Origin: Halalkalibacillus halophilus DSM 18494 | GTDB taxonomy: Bacteria; Bacillota; Bacilli; Bacillales; Alkalibacillaceae | Direction of reading: 5' to 3' | DNA: 64,000 nt | Assembly: GCF_000423105.1 (NCBI RefSeq) | Contig: NZ_KE383978.1 | Location: forward strand, 504,520-568,519 | In this document: positions 53,265 to 61,617 of the stretch, piece by piece | Position numbering within the stretch: the first letter of the stretch is position 1 | Layout: the number at the start of each line of letters is the position of its first letter | Notes under the pieces: generated by a model | What the model was told of the DNA's origin: nothing | The model's input: the letters and a program-made list of their open reading frames with translations, nothing else | Database searches by the model: none | Program-made: the position numbers and the translations under genes

Positions 53265-53293
53265 TATCAAGATTCGACAATTGTTGTTATAAT
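53265..53293 (+). promoter_or_regulatory. Sigma-A promoter of the chemoreceptor operon
   Basis: TATCAA (53265-53270), 17 bp, then TATAAT (53288-53293) with an extended -10 (TGT before it). It lies 49 bp before the start at 53342. The rest of the 53041-53341 gap shows no gene or clear motif. Confidence 0.55.
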
Positions 53294-53341
53294 CAAATGG
53301 TATTAAGAAAAAAGAACTATATTTAGGGTGGAGTGGTTTAT

Positions 53342-54712
53342 TTGACGTCGAAAAAAGGAAAACAGTTCTTAGACATGACAATTAACAAACGGTTAGCAAT
53401 CATACTTATTATAGCCACATTCCTAAGTGTAATATTAGGTGCACCTATTGCTTTTGCACAGAACATGATCTTACAGTCGGGATTATTAGATTTTTTAGGT
53501 GACACGCTATACTCAATCGTACAAACGTATTTTACGTTAATTGTAAATCTAATTATTTTAATCTCCTTTTTAATCTGGGGTGTTCGCCGATATGTTGTTC
53601 GCCCACTATTAGAAGTTCAGCATACGGTTGATGAAATGTATGGAGAAACGATTGATTTAAATCAAGAAATTCAAATTGAGTCGAATGATGAACTTGGACA
53701 ACTTGCAAGCTCATTAAATGGTTTAATTTTTAAATTGAGAGATATTATGTATGTATTTCGGGAATCGACGGAATCCATTGCATCAACTTCTGAAGAAAAT
53801 GCAGCTTCTGTAGAAGAAATAAATGCGCAGTTATCTACTGTCGAAGACTCAGCTGATCAGTTGGTTCAGCAAGCGAAAAAAGGAAGAACCTCTGTTACTG
53901 ACGTTTCGCAGGCGTTATTGGAACTTTCTTCTTTAATTCAGTTGGCGAAATCCAAAGCAGAAGATTCGTTTCAATCATCTAAATCTACTCAAGAAGCTTC
54001 CAAAGTTGGTAATGAGAAAGTAAATGTTGTAGTTGAGCATATGCAGGCAATTAAACAACAAACATCGGATGCTAAGGAACAGGTTCTTCATTTGAAAACC
54101 TTTACGAATCAAATTACTGCAATGACAACAACTATTTCTCAAATTGCAGATCGGACTAACTTATTAGCATTAAATGCAGCAATCGAGGCATCGCGTGCTG
54201 GAGAAGCTGGGAAAGGTTTTGCTGTGGTTGCAGAAGAAGTGCGAGACCTTGCTGAACAGTCTACTAAAGAAACGAAAAATGTAACGAAAATCGTTGATAA
54301 GATTACCCAGACGACAGATGAGGTTGTTTCAGCAATTGATTACAACGATTCAAGAGTGGACGAAGGTGTTTCGGTAGTACAAGAAGCTGGTAGGGCACTT
54401 CAAGATATAGATCAAGCTGCATCCCATACGATTGCGCAAATGAATGAGATTCGAGATATAACTAATGAAGAAGTCGCAACTAGTGATAGAATCATTGCAT
54501 TAATAAATGAAGTGGGTACATTTATTGAAGCCACCGAAAGCGATGTAGAGGACGTAGCATCGATTACGAAAGATGTGTCTCTATCTATTCAAAATATATC
54601 TGAAGCAACAGAAGGCATGTCGGAAATGGCAAGTACACTTAATGATGAAATGACAATTTTTCAAATCAATCAAGTAGAACCAAAACATTCGAAACAAGGA
54701 GTGAATGAGTAA
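53342..54712 (+). CDS. Methyl-accepting chemotaxis protein without an extracellular sensor domain
   Basis: The 456-residue protein has two membrane helices (about residues 18-40 and 60-85) with only about 20 residues between, a HAMP domain (about 86-140), and a cytoplasmic signalling domain with the hairpin tip ADRTNLLALNAAIEASRAGEAGKG. The tip is well conserved, so coupling to CheA/CheW is possible. Lack of a ligand-binding loop suggests it senses membrane or cytoplasmic state. I choose TTG at 53342 because AGGGTGGAG precedes it; an in-frame GTG at 53333 lies inside that site. The STAS gene starts at once after its stop. Confidence 0.88.
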   Translation: MTSKKGKQFLDMTINKRLAIILIIATFLSVILGAPIAFAQNMILQSGLLDFLGDTLYSIVQTYFTLIVNLIILISFLIWGVRRYVVRPLLEVQHTVDEMYGETIDLNQEIQIESNDELGQLASSLNGLIFKLRDIMYVFRESTESIASTSEENAASVEEINAQLSTVEDSADQLVQQAKKGRTSVTDVSQALLELSSLIQLAKSKAEDSFQSSKSTQEASKVGNEKVNVVVEHMQAIKQQTSDAKEQVLHLKTFTNQITAMTTTISQIADRTNLLALNAAIEASRAGEAGKGFAVVAEEVRDLAEQSTKETKNVTKIVDKITQTTDEVVSAIDYNDSRVDEGVSVVQEAGRALQDIDQAASHTIAQMNEIRDITNEEVATSDRIIALINEVGTFIEATESDVEDVASITKDVSLSIQNISEATEGMSEMASTLNDEMTIFQINQVEPKHSKQGVNE

Positions 54713-55015
54713 GTGATTGTAGAGATTAAGTCTGAAGGGCAATGGAGAATTGTAGAACTAGCAGGAGACATTAAGGTTGAAGAAGCTGGTGTGTTACGTG
54801 AGAAAATGTTAGATCTTATTGATCATGGAAAAGATCATATTATCATCGATTTTACTCGTGTGGATTTTATAGATAGTACTGGATTAGGAGTCTTAGTAGG
54901 TATTCATAAACGGATTAAAATGGTGAACGGGGAATTAGTAATTAGAGGAACAAAAGGGTCTATTCGTGACATTTTTGAACTAACACGTTTGAATCAGATT
55001 TTCACGATGGAATAA
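54713..55015 (+). CDS. STAS-domain anti-sigma factor antagonist-like protein
   Basis: The 100-residue protein is a single STAS domain of the SpoIIAA/RsbV type. The conserved DSTGLG holds the serine normally phosphorylated by the partner kinase. The GTG start lies immediately after the chemoreceptor stop codon, with AGGAGTG inside the receptor 3' end, so translation is coupled. An RsbW-like ATPase gene follows about 50 bp later, forming a candidate partner-switch pair. Confidence 0.88.
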   Translation: MIVEIKSEGQWRIVELAGDIKVEEAGVLREKMLDLIDHGKDHIIIDFTRVDFIDSTGLGVLVGIHKRIKMVNGELVIRGTKGSIRDIFELTRLNQIFTME

Positions 55016-55091
55016 TGAACCATGATTAGACTTTCGTAAAAAAGGGTATCGCTTCTTTTAGAGAAATATGCGACGTAAAGTAGGGGTAAAA

Positions 55092-55526
55092 TTGGAAAAC
55101 CTAGAATACACATATGTGCTTCAATCTCCTCAACAGTATCACCACATACGTGAGCGTATGCAGGATAAATTGTTAGAGTGCTTTTCAAACGACCAAATGT
55201 TGATTGATCTTGCAATCTATGAAGCAGTAACAAATGCTTGGAGACATGGCCATCATAAGTTAGAACACAAAAATATAATTGTGGAGATCAAATTTTTGAG
55301 AAAATCGCTTCTTGTTCGTGTTTGTGATGAGGGAGAAGGATTTAAAGTACCAGAACATTTTCGTTCGATGTATAATCAGTTTGATCGCCCAGCTGAGGAA
55401 CAGTTAGAAAGTGGACGTGGTATTTTAATAATGCAGCAAGTTATGGATAAAGTTATTTATTCATTTAAAGGGAATGATTTAATTTTAAGAAAATGGTACC
55501 CAACAGATTTAGTAGAAGGAGTATGA
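55092..55526 (+). CDS. RsbW/SpoIIAB-like HATPase (serine kinase) protein
   Basis: The protein (144 residues from TTG at 55092; an in-frame ATG at 55068 would add eight) is a GHKL ATPase: N box EAVTNAWRHG, G1 CDEGEGF, G2 GRGILIM. Such proteins phosphorylate STAS antagonists and bind sigma factors or other targets. TAGGGG precedes the TTG, while the ATG has no clear ribosome site; the start is therefore uncertain. No sigma factor or PP2C phosphatase gene is nearby, so the target is unknown. The stop overlaps the start region of the glutaredoxin-like gene. Confidence 0.82.
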   Translation: MENLEYTYVLQSPQQYHHIRERMQDKLLECFSNDQMLIDLAIYEAVTNAWRHGHHKLEHKNIIVEIKFLRKSLLVRVCDEGEGFKVPEHFRSMYNQFDRPAEEQLESGRGILIMQQVMDKVIYSFKGNDLILRKWYPTDLVEGV

Positions 55527-55531
55527 GTGAC

Positions 55532-55792
55532 ATGAGCGCAAAGCGTAAAAAAGTTATTTATTTTTACACGAAAAATAACTGTAAGCTTTGTGAAGAAGCA
55601 AAACAAATTTTAGAAGTTTTTCAGCGAGATTATGGTTTCGATATTATGGAACAAAACATTTACCATCATGAGAAACTTTTAGAGCAATACTTCCTCACAA
55701 TTCCTGTTATTCGTGTGAATGATCAAGAGTTAACCGCAGAAAAACTTTCGTTTGCTACCGTTGATGAATTTCTTCGTGAACAGCTTACGTAA
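55532..55792 (+). CDS. Glutaredoxin-like thiol protein (DUF836)
   Basis: The 86-residue protein is a thioredoxin-fold family member with CKLC (about residue 18) and a conserved cis-proline region IPVIRVN. The DUF836 family is thought to have glutaredoxin-like redox activity. I place the start at the ATG at 55532, 10 bp after AAGGAG; ATGs at 55493 and 55523 are in frame but not well placed. It is the last gene of the chemoreceptor-led run. Confidence 0.82.
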   Translation: MSAKRKKVIYFYTKNNCKLCEEAKQILEVFQRDYGFDIMEQNIYHHEKLLEQYFLTIPVIRVNDQELTAEKLSFATVDEFLREQLT

Positions 55793-55813
55793 TGTATCTA
55801 AATTAGTTGCCAA

Positions 55814-55853
55814 TAACTAAAGAGTTTGCTATTCTTTAGTTAGACTTTTTTTT
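55814..55853 (+). terminator. Intrinsic terminator after the glutaredoxin-like gene
   Basis: TAACTAAAGA pairs perfectly with TCTTTAGTTA around a short loop and is followed by a run of eight T. Confidence 0.85.
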
Positions 55854-55861
55854 GCAAGTAG

Positions 55862-55900
55862 TGGGACGTTAAATGACTCACTCAAGGTCAATTATTGACC
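55862..55900. promoter_or_regulatory. Probable CggR operator
   Basis: TGGGAC-N6-TGAC at 55862-55877 and AAGGTC-N6-TGAC at 55884-55899 resemble the two half-operators CGGGAC-N6-TGTC of B. subtilis, but stand 22 bp apart rather than 20. The second half is itself a perfect palindrome (GGTCAATTATTGACC). A TATAAT box (55904-55909) follows at once, so binding would overlap the promoter. Confidence 0.55.
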
Positions 55901-55945
55901 AAGTATAATTTCTTCCTTTCATAGGAAAAAGAAGGTGATGCTAAA

Positions 55946-56968
55946 GTGCATCAATTATTTAAATTTCAACAAAAGCTTGTGCCTGAATTGTTTGAGAAGA
56001 TGGAGTCACGTTACAGCATCTTGAAAACAATCTCCCGTTTTGAGCCGTTAGGGCGAAGAACGTTAGCATTAAATGTTGGAAAAACAGAAAGACACATTCG
56101 AAGTGAAGTAGAGTTTTTAGAAGCAAATGGATTAATTCAAGTAACGAATAAAGGAATGTTTGTTTCTACAGAGGGAAAAGAGTTAGTAGACGAATACCAT
56201 CATATGATACGGGCAGTGTCAGATGTCGAATTTTTAGAAGCGGAACTTCAAAAAATATTACCAGTAAAGCAAATAAAAATTGTTCCTGGTAATGCAGATG
56301 AATCGGAAGACGTAAAGCATTCGCTTGGAAAAGAAGCTGCAAATCTATTGATGGAACAAATGCAACGCTTAAATGTAGTAACGGTTACTGGTGGTTCCAC
56401 AATGGCAGCCGTTGCAAATCGGTTAAAACCACAGGAAAATAGCAAGCCATTATTTGTCCCAGCTCGGGGTGGCTTAGGTGATCAGCATGAATATCAAGCT
56501 AATTCTATTTGTGTAAAAATGGCTGAGAAAACAAACGGAAGCTACCGTCTCTTGTATGTTCCCGATTCTATGGGGGAAGCATTACATGAACAGATGCAAA
56601 AAGAGCCTACGGTTACAGAAGTAATAGAGTGGATCGGAAAAGCAAATATTGTGATACATGGTGTAGGGGATGCGATGACGATGGCTGAACGCCGCCGAGC
56701 ATCTGACCGTACAAAACAACAAATTACAAAAGAAAAGGCAGTTGGAGAATCTTTTGGTTATTACTTTGATCAAAACGGGAAAACTGTCCATAGAGTCAAT
56801 TCAATTGGTATGACAAAAGAACAGCTTGATTCCATGCAACAAGTAATAACTGTTGCAGGAGGTGCCTCTAAAAGTGAAGCGATATCAGCTTACTTTAAAT
56901 GGGGACACAGTGATGTGCTAGTAATTGATGAAGCGATTGCTCGTCATTTACTTTCAAATAAAGAATGA
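55946..56968 (+). CDS. cggR: Central glycolytic genes regulator CggR
   Basis: The 340-residue SorC-family repressor has an N-terminal helix-turn-helix region (ETRERHIRSEVEF-like: GKTERHIRSEVEFLEANG) and a sugar-phosphate-binding domain (TVTGGSTMAAVANRL, ARGGLGDQHEYQAN). It represses the operon it heads; fructose-1,6-bisphosphate relieves this in B. subtilis. The start is GTG at 55946 after GAAGGTGAT; the upstream ATG at 55938 is out of frame. Confidence 0.95.
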   Translation: MHQLFKFQQKLVPELFEKMESRYSILKTISRFEPLGRRTLALNVGKTERHIRSEVEFLEANGLIQVTNKGMFVSTEGKELVDEYHHMIRAVSDVEFLEAELQKILPVKQIKIVPGNADESEDVKHSLGKEAANLLMEQMQRLNVVTVTGGSTMAAVANRLKPQENSKPLFVPARGGLGDQHEYQANSICVKMAEKTNGSYRLLYVPDSMGEALHEQMQKEPTVTEVIEWIGKANIVIHGVGDAMTMAERRRASDRTKQQITKEKAVGESFGYYFDQNGKTVHRVNSIGMTKEQLDSMQQVITVAGGASKSEAISAYFKWGHSDVLVIDEAIARHLLSNKE

Positions 56969-57001
56969 TAATTAGTGTAAGAAACTTAGGAGGAATAAAT
57001 G

Positions 57002-58009
57002 ATGACAGTAAAATTAGGAATTAATGGTTTCGGAAGAATTGGAAGAAGAGTATTTCGTGCAGCACTACAAAACGATGAGGTTGAAGTTGTTGCTATTAAC
57101 GACTTAACAGATGCAGAGATGCTAGCTCATTTATTAAAGTATGACACTGTACACGGAGTACTAGAAGAGGAAGTAACAACAAATGGTGATAATCTAGTTG
57201 TTAATGGAAAAGAAGTAAAAGTAATGTCTGAGCGTGACCCTGCTAATTTAGGTTGGGGTGACTTAGGTGTTGAGATCGTGATCGAATCAACTGGACTATT
57301 CACTAAACGTGAAGATGCTCAAAAGCACGTTGATGCTGGAGCGAAGAAAGTAATTATTTCTGCGCCAGCTAAGCAAGAAGACTTAACAGTAGTTATGGGT
57401 GTAAACGAAGGTGATTATGACAAAGAGCAGCACGATATTATTTCAAATGCTTCTTGTACCACTAACAGTTTAGCTCCATTAGCAAAAGCGTTAAGCGACA
57501 GATTTGGTTTGAAGCGTGGAATTATGACAACTGTTCACTCTTATACGAATGACCAGCAAATCTTAGACCTACCTCATAAAGACTATCGTCGTGCACGTGC
57601 AGCTGGTGAGAATATTATTCCAACAACAACTGGTGCAGCTGAAGTTGTAGGAAAAGTATTACCAGAAGTGGATGGCAAGTTAACAGGTATGGCTATGCGT
57701 GTTCCAACACCAAATGTATCTTTAGTTGATTTAACTGCTGAATTAGAACAAAACGTAACAGTGGATGAGTTAAATAAAGCACTTAAAGATGCCTCTGAAA
57801 ATGAATTAAAAGGAATCTTAGGTTACAGCGACCTTCCATTAGTATCTAGTGACTATAACGGCAATCAACTATCTTCTGTAGTAGATGGACAATCTACATT
57901 AGTAATTGAAGACAATATGGTAAAAGTTGTATCTTGGTATGACAATGAGTCAGGTTATTCTTACCGTTGTGTCGACTTAGCTGTATATATGGCAGAGCAA
58001 GGTTTATAA
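57002..58009 (+). CDS. gapA: Glyceraldehyde-3-phosphate dehydrogenase (glycolytic)
   Basis: The 335-residue enzyme has NAD-binding GINGFGRIGRRVF and catalytic Cys in SNASCTTNSLAPLAK, with the downstream His region. It sits after cggR as the glycolytic GapA, not the gluconeogenic GapB. Two ATGs are in tandem; the second at 57002 is 8 bp from AGGAGG and gives the standard N-terminus. Confidence 0.97.
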   Translation: MTVKLGINGFGRIGRRVFRAALQNDEVEVVAINDLTDAEMLAHLLKYDTVHGVLEEEVTTNGDNLVVNGKEVKVMSERDPANLGWGDLGVEIVIESTGLFTKREDAQKHVDAGAKKVIISAPAKQEDLTVVMGVNEGDYDKEQHDIISNASCTTNSLAPLAKALSDRFGLKRGIMTTVHSYTNDQQILDLPHKDYRRARAAGENIIPTTTGAAEVVGKVLPEVDGKLTGMAMRVPTPNVSLVDLTAELEQNVTVDELNKALKDASENELKGILGYSDLPLVSSDYNGNQLSSVVDGQSTLVIEDNMVKVVSWYDNESGYSYRCVDLAVYMAEQGL

Positions 58010-58056
58010 ATCGAATAAACTCATCATGGATTTTGATGGGAATTAATTTATAATAG

Positions 58057-58085
58057 AAGGAGGGAGATCATGCATCTTCCTCCTT
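58057..58085 (+). promoter_or_regulatory. Hairpin between gapA and pgk
   Basis: AAGGAGG plus AGAT pairs with ATCT plus CCTCCTT around a short loop, with no T-run. It may stabilise the gapA message after processing or tune expression of pgk. Confidence 0.6.
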
Positions 58086-58109
58086 AAATATTGTAACGGA
58101 GGTATTTTA

Positions 58110-59309
58110 ATGAATCGAAAAATGAATTTACGTGATGTCGAATTAGAGGGTAAGAATGTATTTTGTCGTGTTGACTTCAACGTTCCTATGTCAAATGGAG
58201 AAATTTCTGATGATACACGCATTCAAGCGGCATTACCGACGATTATGTATATGATTCAAAACGGTGCAAAAATCATTCTAGCTACTCATTTAGGCAGACC
58301 TGATGGAAAAGTAGAGGAAGAACTACGATTAGATGCAGTTGCACAATACCTTAGTAATTTATTAGAACAACCGGTGTTTAAGACCGACGATGTTTATGGA
58401 GACGATGTAAATAATGCGGTCGGACAACTATCTAATGGAGATGTTTTGCTATTAGAAAATGTTCGTTTTGAACCTGGTGAGAAGAAAAACGATGAAACAC
58501 TTGCGAAAAAATGGGCTTCTTTAGCTGATTTATATGTAAACGATGCATTTGGCACAGCTCACCGTGCGCATGCATCTACAGAAGGTATTGCTCGTCATAT
58601 CCCAGCAGTATCTGGTTTTCTTTTAGAAAAGGAAATTGAAGTACTAGGAAAAGCTTTAGAGAATCCAGATCGACCTTTCACAGCTATCATTGGAGGGGCA
58701 AAAGTTAAAGATAAAATTGATGTTATTGATTATTTATTAGAAAAAGTAGATCACTTACTTATTGGGGGAGGACTCTCTTATACTTTCATAAAAGCACTAG
58801 GGTATGAGGTAGGGAATTCCTTATTAGAAGAAGATAAGATTGAGCTTGCTAAACAGTTTATTGAAAAAGCGAAAGAAAGAGGCGTTTCTTTACATCTACC
58901 GATTGATGTAACCGTGGCAGATGATTTCTCCCGTGAAGCAAACACAAAAGTAGTTTCGATCGAAGAGATCCCATCTGATTGGGAAGGCCTTGATATTGGA
59001 CCGAAGACGGTAGAACACTTCTCGAAAATTATTCATGATTCCAAATTAATTATTTGGAACGGACCAATGGGTGTCTTCGAATATGAAGCGTTTGCGAATG
59101 GCACAAAAGGTGTTGCGGAAGCTTTAGCAACAACAGAAGGGTATACCATTATCGGCGGCGGTGATTCCGCTTCAGCTGTTGAAAAATTCGGTTATGCAGA
59201 GCAAATGGATCATATCTCTACAGGTGGAGGAGCATCCTTAGAATTCATGGAAGGAAAAGTTCTTCCTGGTGTAGATGCATTAAATGATTATGACAAAGGA
59301 GCGGAATAA
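58110..59309 (+). CDS. pgk: Phosphoglycerate kinase
   Basis: The 399-residue enzyme has the N-terminal substrate loop CRVDFNVPM, LATHLGRPDG, and the nucleotide region IGGGDSASAVEKFG. It makes ATP from 1,3-bisphosphoglycerate. ACGGAGG precedes the ATG. tpiA starts 2 bp after its stop, so the two are tightly coupled. Confidence 0.97.
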   Translation: MNRKMNLRDVELEGKNVFCRVDFNVPMSNGEISDDTRIQAALPTIMYMIQNGAKIILATHLGRPDGKVEEELRLDAVAQYLSNLLEQPVFKTDDVYGDDVNNAVGQLSNGDVLLLENVRFEPGEKKNDETLAKKWASLADLYVNDAFGTAHRAHASTEGIARHIPAVSGFLLEKEIEVLGKALENPDRPFTAIIGGAKVKDKIDVIDYLLEKVDHLLIGGGLSYTFIKALGYEVGNSLLEEDKIELAKQFIEKAKERGVSLHLPIDVTVADDFSREANTKVVSIEEIPSDWEGLDIGPKTVEHFSKIIHDSKLIIWNGPMGVFEYEAFANGTKGVAEALATTEGYTIIGGGDSASAVEKFGYAEQMDHISTGGGASLEFMEGKVLPGVDALNDYDKGAE

Positions 59310-59311
59310 AT

Positions 59312-60073
59312 ATGCGTAAACCTATTATTGCAGGGAATTGGAAAATGAATAAATTAGCAGCGGACGGAGCTCGTTTCGTATTGGATTTTCGTTCGCATTT
59401 ACCTATGGGTGACAAGGTTGATGTAGTCGTATGTCCTCCTTATCCACACTTGCCTTTAGTAGTAGAAGCGGCACGTGATTACCCTATGGATATTGGTGCT
59501 CAAAATATGCACTTTGAAGACTCTGGAGCATTCACAGGAGAAGTAAGTCCTGAAATGTTGAAAGATCTATTAGTCGAGTACGTGATCCTTGGTCACTCCG
59601 AGCGCCGCGAACATTTTCAGGAAAGTGATGAGTTAATTAATAAAAAGCTTAAAGCTGCTTTCGATCATCAGATGACACCAATTGTATGTGTCGGAGAATC
59701 GTTAGAACAGCGCGTTCAAAACCAAGCTTATGATTTCGTTGAATCACAAGTTAAAGCAGCATTTGATGGCGTATCAGCGGAGCAAGCAAAAGTAGCTGTT
59801 GTTGCTTACGAACCAATTTGGGCGATTGGTACTGGTAAAACGGCATCAAGTGACGATGCAAATGATATGTGTGCACATATTCGAAATGTGTTAAAAGACT
59901 TATATGATGAATCCGTAAGTGAAGCGGTACGAATTCAATATGGTGGAAGCGTCAAGCCTGCTAATATCGATGAGTTATTAGCTAAATCTGATATTGATGG
60001 AGCATTAGTTGGTGGTGCAAGCTTGGAAAAGGACAGCTTCTTAAAATTATTGGAGGCTGGAGCAAATGCCTAA
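59312..60073 (+). CDS. tpiA: Triosephosphate isomerase
   Basis: The 253-residue TIM barrel has catalytic His in LGHSERRE, Glu in AYEPIWAIGTG, and the phosphate-binding QYGGSVKP. It interconverts the triose phosphates. The stop overlaps gpmI by 8 bp. AAAGGAGCGG before the ATG is the ribosome site. Confidence 0.97.
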   Translation: MRKPIIAGNWKMNKLAADGARFVLDFRSHLPMGDKVDVVVCPPYPHLPLVVEAARDYPMDIGAQNMHFEDSGAFTGEVSPEMLKDLLVEYVILGHSERREHFQESDELINKKLKAAFDHQMTPIVCVGESLEQRVQNQAYDFVESQVKAAFDGVSAEQAKVAVVAYEPIWAIGTGKTASSDDANDMCAHIRNVLKDLYDESVSEAVRIQYGGSVKPANIDELLAKSDIDGALVGGASLEKDSFLKLLEAGANA

Positions 60074-61604
60074 CTCAAATTTAGCAGCATTAATTATCTT
60101 GGATGGTTATGCTTTACGAGATGAGGCTTTTGGAAATGCGATTAAACAAGCTCGTACCCCTAATTTTGATAGATATTGGGATTCTTTCCCTACCTCTTCG
60201 TTAACGGCATCTGGTGAAGCTGTCGGCCTTCCAGAAGGGCAGATGGGGAACTCCGAAGTTGGCCATTTGAATATTGGTGCGGGACGAGTTGTATATCAAA
60301 ATTTAACGCGAATTAATTTAGCGATTAAAGATGGTTCTTTTCAAGATAACGAAGCTTTTGAACATGCTGCAGAGCACGCGGAAAAGCATGATTCTGCTTG
60401 GCATATCTTTGGTTTATTATCCGATGGCGGCGTGCATAGTCATCAGGAGCATATCCATGCCTTATTAGATACAGCTAAACAAAAAGGGATTTCAGAAGTT
60501 TATGTGCATGCTTTTCTAGATGGTCGAGATGTTGGACCGAAAACGGCAGTGGGCTATTTGAAAGATCTACGTGCGAAAATGGATGAAATCGGAATCGGAA
60601 AACTCGCAACAGTTTCCGGTCGCTATTATGCGATGGACCGTGACAAACGTTGGGACCGTGTGGAAAAAGCGTATCGTGCTATTCGATTAGGTGAAGGGAA
60701 ATTAGTCGATGATGCAATTAAAGGTGTCGAAGAATCGTATGTTAAAGATGTGGTCGATGAGTTCGTAGAGCCTCTAGTGCTAACAGATGATAATGGGGAA
60801 TCGGTATGCCAAGTAAGTGACGGTGACGCAGTCATTTTTGCAAACTTCAGACCCGATCGTGCAAACCAGCTGACAGACATTTTCACAAACAATAAATTTG
60901 ATGACTTTGAGGATAATTACCACGTTCTTCATGACCTTTACATGGTAACGATGACACAATATAGTGAAGATCTAAAGGCGGATATTGCTTTTCCACCAAA
61001 TACTCCCGAGAAGACGCTAGGGGAGGTTGTTTCTAACGAAGGGCTAAAACAATTACGCATTGCAGAAACGGAGAAATATCCACATGTGACTTATTTTATG
61101 AACGGTGGATTAGAGGCAGTTTTTGAAGGCGAAGAACGTATCTTAATAGATTCTCCAAGAGTTGCAACTTACGACTTGCAGCCGGAAATGAGTGCCTACG
61201 AAGTAACGGATGCATTGTTAGAAAAATTAAATGATTCTCCACCTAATTTAATCGTGTTGAACTTTGCCAATCCTGATATGGTTGGACATTCGGGTAAACT
61301 ACAACCGACAATCGAGGCTGTAGAAGCAGTGGATGAATGTTTAGGCAAGATCGTTGATAAAATCGATGAACTTGGTGGAACCTCGATTATTACTGCTGAT
61401 CATGGGAATTCAGATGAAGTATTGAATGAAGATGGTTCACCAATGACGGCACATACAGTTAATCCAGTGCCAGTCATTTTGACAAAAGAAGGTGTCACAC
61501 TGCGAGAAGGCGGTGTGCTTGGTGATCTCGCACCAACCTTGCTTGAACTATTAAATGTAGAACAACCAAAAGAAATGACAGGAACATCGTTGATTAAAAA
61601 ATAA
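60066..61604 (+). CDS. gpmI: 2,3-bisphosphoglycerate-independent phosphoglycerate mutase
   Basis: The 512-residue, manganese-dependent enzyme has the phosphorylated serine in MGNSEVGHLNIGAG (about residue 62) and metal ligands in ITADHGNSDE. It converts 3- to 2-phosphoglycerate. The start overlaps tpiA, with GGAGG inside the tpiA end as ribosome site. eno starts 13 bp later. Confidence 0.97.
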   Translation: MPNSNLAALIILDGYALRDEAFGNAIKQARTPNFDRYWDSFPTSSLTASGEAVGLPEGQMGNSEVGHLNIGAGRVVYQNLTRINLAIKDGSFQDNEAFEHAAEHAEKHDSAWHIFGLLSDGGVHSHQEHIHALLDTAKQKGISEVYVHAFLDGRDVGPKTAVGYLKDLRAKMDEIGIGKLATVSGRYYAMDRDKRWDRVEKAYRAIRLGEGKLVDDAIKGVEESYVKDVVDEFVEPLVLTDDNGESVCQVSDGDAVIFANFRPDRANQLTDIFTNNKFDDFEDNYHVLHDLYMVTMTQYSEDLKADIAFPPNTPEKTLGEVVSNEGLKQLRIAETEKYPHVTYFMNGGLEAVFEGEERILIDSPRVATYDLQPEMSAYEVTDALLEKLNDSPPNLIVLNFANPDMVGHSGKLQPTIEAVEAVDECLGKIVDKIDELGGTSIITADHGNSDEVLNEDGSPMTAHTVNPVPVILTKEGVTLREGGVLGDLAPTLLELLNVEQPKEMTGTSLIKK

Positions 61605-61617
61605 AGGAGCGGTTCAT

